Positions 5,030 through 5,954 of a stretch of 5,954 bases of DNA are shown here, piece by piece. The DNA lies in assembly GCA_046582635.1 (NCBI GenBank), contig JAYGEA010000222.1, positions 1 through 5,954 on the forward strand, read 5' to 3'. Source of the stretch: GCA-2731375 sp046582635 (GTDB taxonomy: Bacteria > Pseudomonadota > Alphaproteobacteria > GCA-2731375). The position numbers and the translations under genes are program-made. A model generated the notes under the pieces. That model saw only the letters and a program-made list of their open reading frames with translations, was not told the DNA's origin and did not search any database. The first letter of the stretch is position 1. Each line of letters starts with the position of its first letter.

Positions 5030-5679
5030 TGGCTGAAGCATTTCGGTTCGTTGATGAAGACGGCACCTGGATCGAGATCCTGGGTCAACCGGGCCCAGAC
5101 CCGGCCCCAGTTCCAGCGCTGTTTCTGGACCGGGACGGCGTGGTGGTGGTGGAAACCCACTATCTGCACGAAGTCGAGAAGACCGAACTGATCCCCGGCG
5201 CCGGCGCCACCATTGCCCTGGCCAACCAACGGGGCCTGCCCGTGGTCATGGTCACCAACCAGGGTGGTATCGGCCGCGGCCTGTACGGTTGGGCGGATTT
5301 CGAGGCGGTGCAGGACAGGATCAAGACTGAATTGGCGGCACAAGGGGCCCACTTTGACGCCATCTGCGCCTGCGCCTATCATCCCGACGGTCGGGCGCCT
5401 TACGCCGGCGACCACGACGACCGCAAACCAAATCCAGGTATGTTGTTGAAGGCGGCCCGGGCCCTGGAGATCGATTTGGCCCGGTCCTGGATTGTCGGCG
5501 ACATGCCCACGGACATGGGCGCGGGCCGCAATGGGGGCTTGGCGGGCGGCATCCACGTCAACTCCGGCTGGCCCGACTTGCGGCAAAAGGCCCTGGCGGA
5601 AGCGAGGGACAATTTTCAGGTCCTGGGCGCCGATAGCATCGCCGGCGTGCCCGGATTAATCCCGCTGTTGTCCGATTAG
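5029..5679 (+). CDS. HAD-IIIA family phosphatase, GmhB (heptose-bisphosphate phosphatase)-like
   Basis: This 216-residue protein has all four haloacid dehalogenase motifs: DRDG (34-37, nucleophile D34 and acid/base D36), VTNQGG (75-80), RKPNPGM (132-138, K133) and VGDMPTDMGAG (157-166, acidic D158 and D162). The order and spacing fit HAD subfamily IIIA, which includes D-glycero-D-manno-heptose-1,7-bisphosphate 7-phosphatase and histidinol phosphatase. An N-terminal extension of about 28 residues, rich in acidic residues and Pro, precedes the core. The zinc loop, C-x-H and C-x-C in E. coli GmhB, reads CACAYHPDG (113-121) and DHDDRKP (128-134) here, so it lacks the canonical ligand set. The start overlaps the dehydrogenase stop by one base. 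Heptose synthesis genes are not beside it, so another phosphorylated sugar or acid may be the substrate. The stop TAG lies inside a perfect inverted repeat. Confidence 0.88.
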   Translation: MAEAFRFVDEDGTWIEILGQPGPDPAPVPALFLDRDGVVVVETHYLHEVEKTELIPGAGATIALANQRGLPVVMVTNQGGIGRGLYGWADFEAVQDRIKTELAAQGAHFDAICACAYHPDGRAPYAGDHDDRKPNPGMLLKAARALEIDLARSWIVGDMPTDMGAGRNGGLAGGIHVNSGWPDLRQKALAEARDNFQVLGADSIAGVPGLIPLLSD

Positions 5680-5716
5680 CGCAACCTGCGTTCTTTTGAA
5701 CGCAGGTTGCGCTAAT
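5675..5716. repeat. Perfect 19-bp inverted repeat with TTTT loop
   Basis: ATTAGCGCAACCTGCGTTC (5675-5693) is exactly complementary to 5698-5716, around TTTT (5694-5697). The left arm contains the phosphatase stop codon (5677-5679). No T tract follows on either strand, so it is not a canonical intrinsic terminator, though such a long stem could still stop transcription. Its place between the operon and the IS630-type transposase suggests it could instead be, or include, the terminal repeat region of the insertion sequence. The other IS end lies outside the window, so this cannot be decided here. Confidence 0.95.
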
Positions 5717-5954
5717 ACCAACCGACATTGATTAGTACTCATGCGCCCATTTCCTGAGGCCGATGGACATTATTCTCCATGCTTGGTCGATCAGTTTGTT
5801 CCAAGCTTCGGAACATATTGCGACGATCTCCTCGTATGACTTGAAGATCCGGCTGGAGAGCCAGTTTTCGCGCATGAACTGCCATATGTTTTCAACCGGA
5901 TTGAGCTCGGGCGATCTTGGAGGTAAAGGCAAAAGCGTGATGTTGGACGGGATT
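5717..5954 (-). mobile_element. IS630-family insertion sequence, 3' end
   Basis: The transposase gene and the 15 bases between its stop and the inverted repeat must belong to the element, but its exact end is not determined. IS630 elements insert at TA and duplicate it. Candidate TA dinucleotides occur at 5677-5678 and 5713-5714, so the boundary may lie inside or at the edge of the 19-bp inverted repeat. The left limit given is simply the base after the repeat. Confidence 0.5.
5732..5954 (-). CDS. IS630-family transposase, C-terminal part (cut by right window edge)
   Basis: The minus-strand frame runs from the right edge to TAA at 5734-5732, giving about 73 residues. The segment LPPRSPELNPVENIWQ carries the last catalytic acid of the DDE domain in the SPELNPVE motif typical of IS630/Tc1-mariner-like transposases. 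The following FMRENWLSSRIF and the ending RIMSIGLRKWAHEY fit the C-terminus of IS630 elements common in alphaproteobacteria. The frame remains open upstream (NITLLPLPP), so the gene is cut by the window and not visibly truncated. An internal TTG at 5932 is not the real start. Whether the element is intact and active cannot be judged. Its codon use looks less GC-biased than the adjacent operon, consistent with a mobile gene. Confidence 0.9.
   Translation of the reverse strand, partial: IPSNITLLPLPPRSPELNPVENIWQFMRENWLSSRIFKSYEEIVAICSEAWNKLIDQAWRIMSIGLRKWAHEY

Noticed and set aside
5029..5679. Dehydrogenase plus phosphatase as a phosphorylated serine pathway (SerA-SerB)
   Set aside because: The phosphatase is HAD-IIIA, unlike SerB, and the dehydrogenase lacks an ACT domain; no aminotransferase is present.

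Overview
The window looks like chromosomal DNA from a GC-rich alphaproteobacterium, possibly Rhodospirillales-like. This is an inference from the strong G/C bias at third codon positions in the metabolic genes, the protein families present and the IS630-type transposase at the right edge. No rRNA, tRNA or CRISPR is visible, so the assignment is tentative.

Left region, minus strand (1-1272): three genes run leftward as one probable operon. They encode a STAS anti-anti-sigma protein (SpoIIAA/RsbV type), an RsbW/SpoIIAB-like HATPase and a PAS-domain protein cut by the left edge. Together they form a partner-switching regulatory module: the HATPase would phosphorylate the STAS serine and sequester a target, and the PAS protein would be the likely sensory input. 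The HATPase frame is disrupted near its end by a six-base G run (C6 on the + strand, 459-464). Removing one base restores a normal HATPase C-terminus and removes an out-of-frame overlap with the PAS gene.

Intergenic region (1273-1697): 425 bases between divergent genes, with only weak promoter candidates, a short hairpin and a GGGTTAC direct repeat.

Centre (1698-2689): one short-chain dehydrogenase/reductase resembling the dehydrogenase domain of peroxisomal multifunctional enzyme 2, closed by a strong intrinsic terminator.

Right region, plus strand (2705-5679): a tight gene row. It begins with a possible 27-codon leader ORF, followed by a malate/lactate dehydrogenase-family (LDH2/MDH2) oxidoreductase, an unrecognised 50-residue ORF, a D-2-hydroxyacid dehydrogenase and a GmhB-like HAD-IIIA phosphatase. 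The last three are spaced by 6 and -1 nt, which suggests co-translation. The two unrelated 2-hydroxyacid/2-oxoacid oxidoreductases plus a small-molecule phosphatase suggest metabolism of a hydroxy acid or sugar acid, but the substrate cannot be read from the sequence.

Right edge (5675-5954): a perfect 19-bp inverted repeat overlaps the phosphatase stop codon, followed by the 3' end of an IS630-family transposase on the minus strand that runs off the window.

Nothing here is clearly a new system. The points most worth following are the disrupted HATPase, the 50-residue ORF, the altered metal site of the phosphatase and the hairpin/IS junction.
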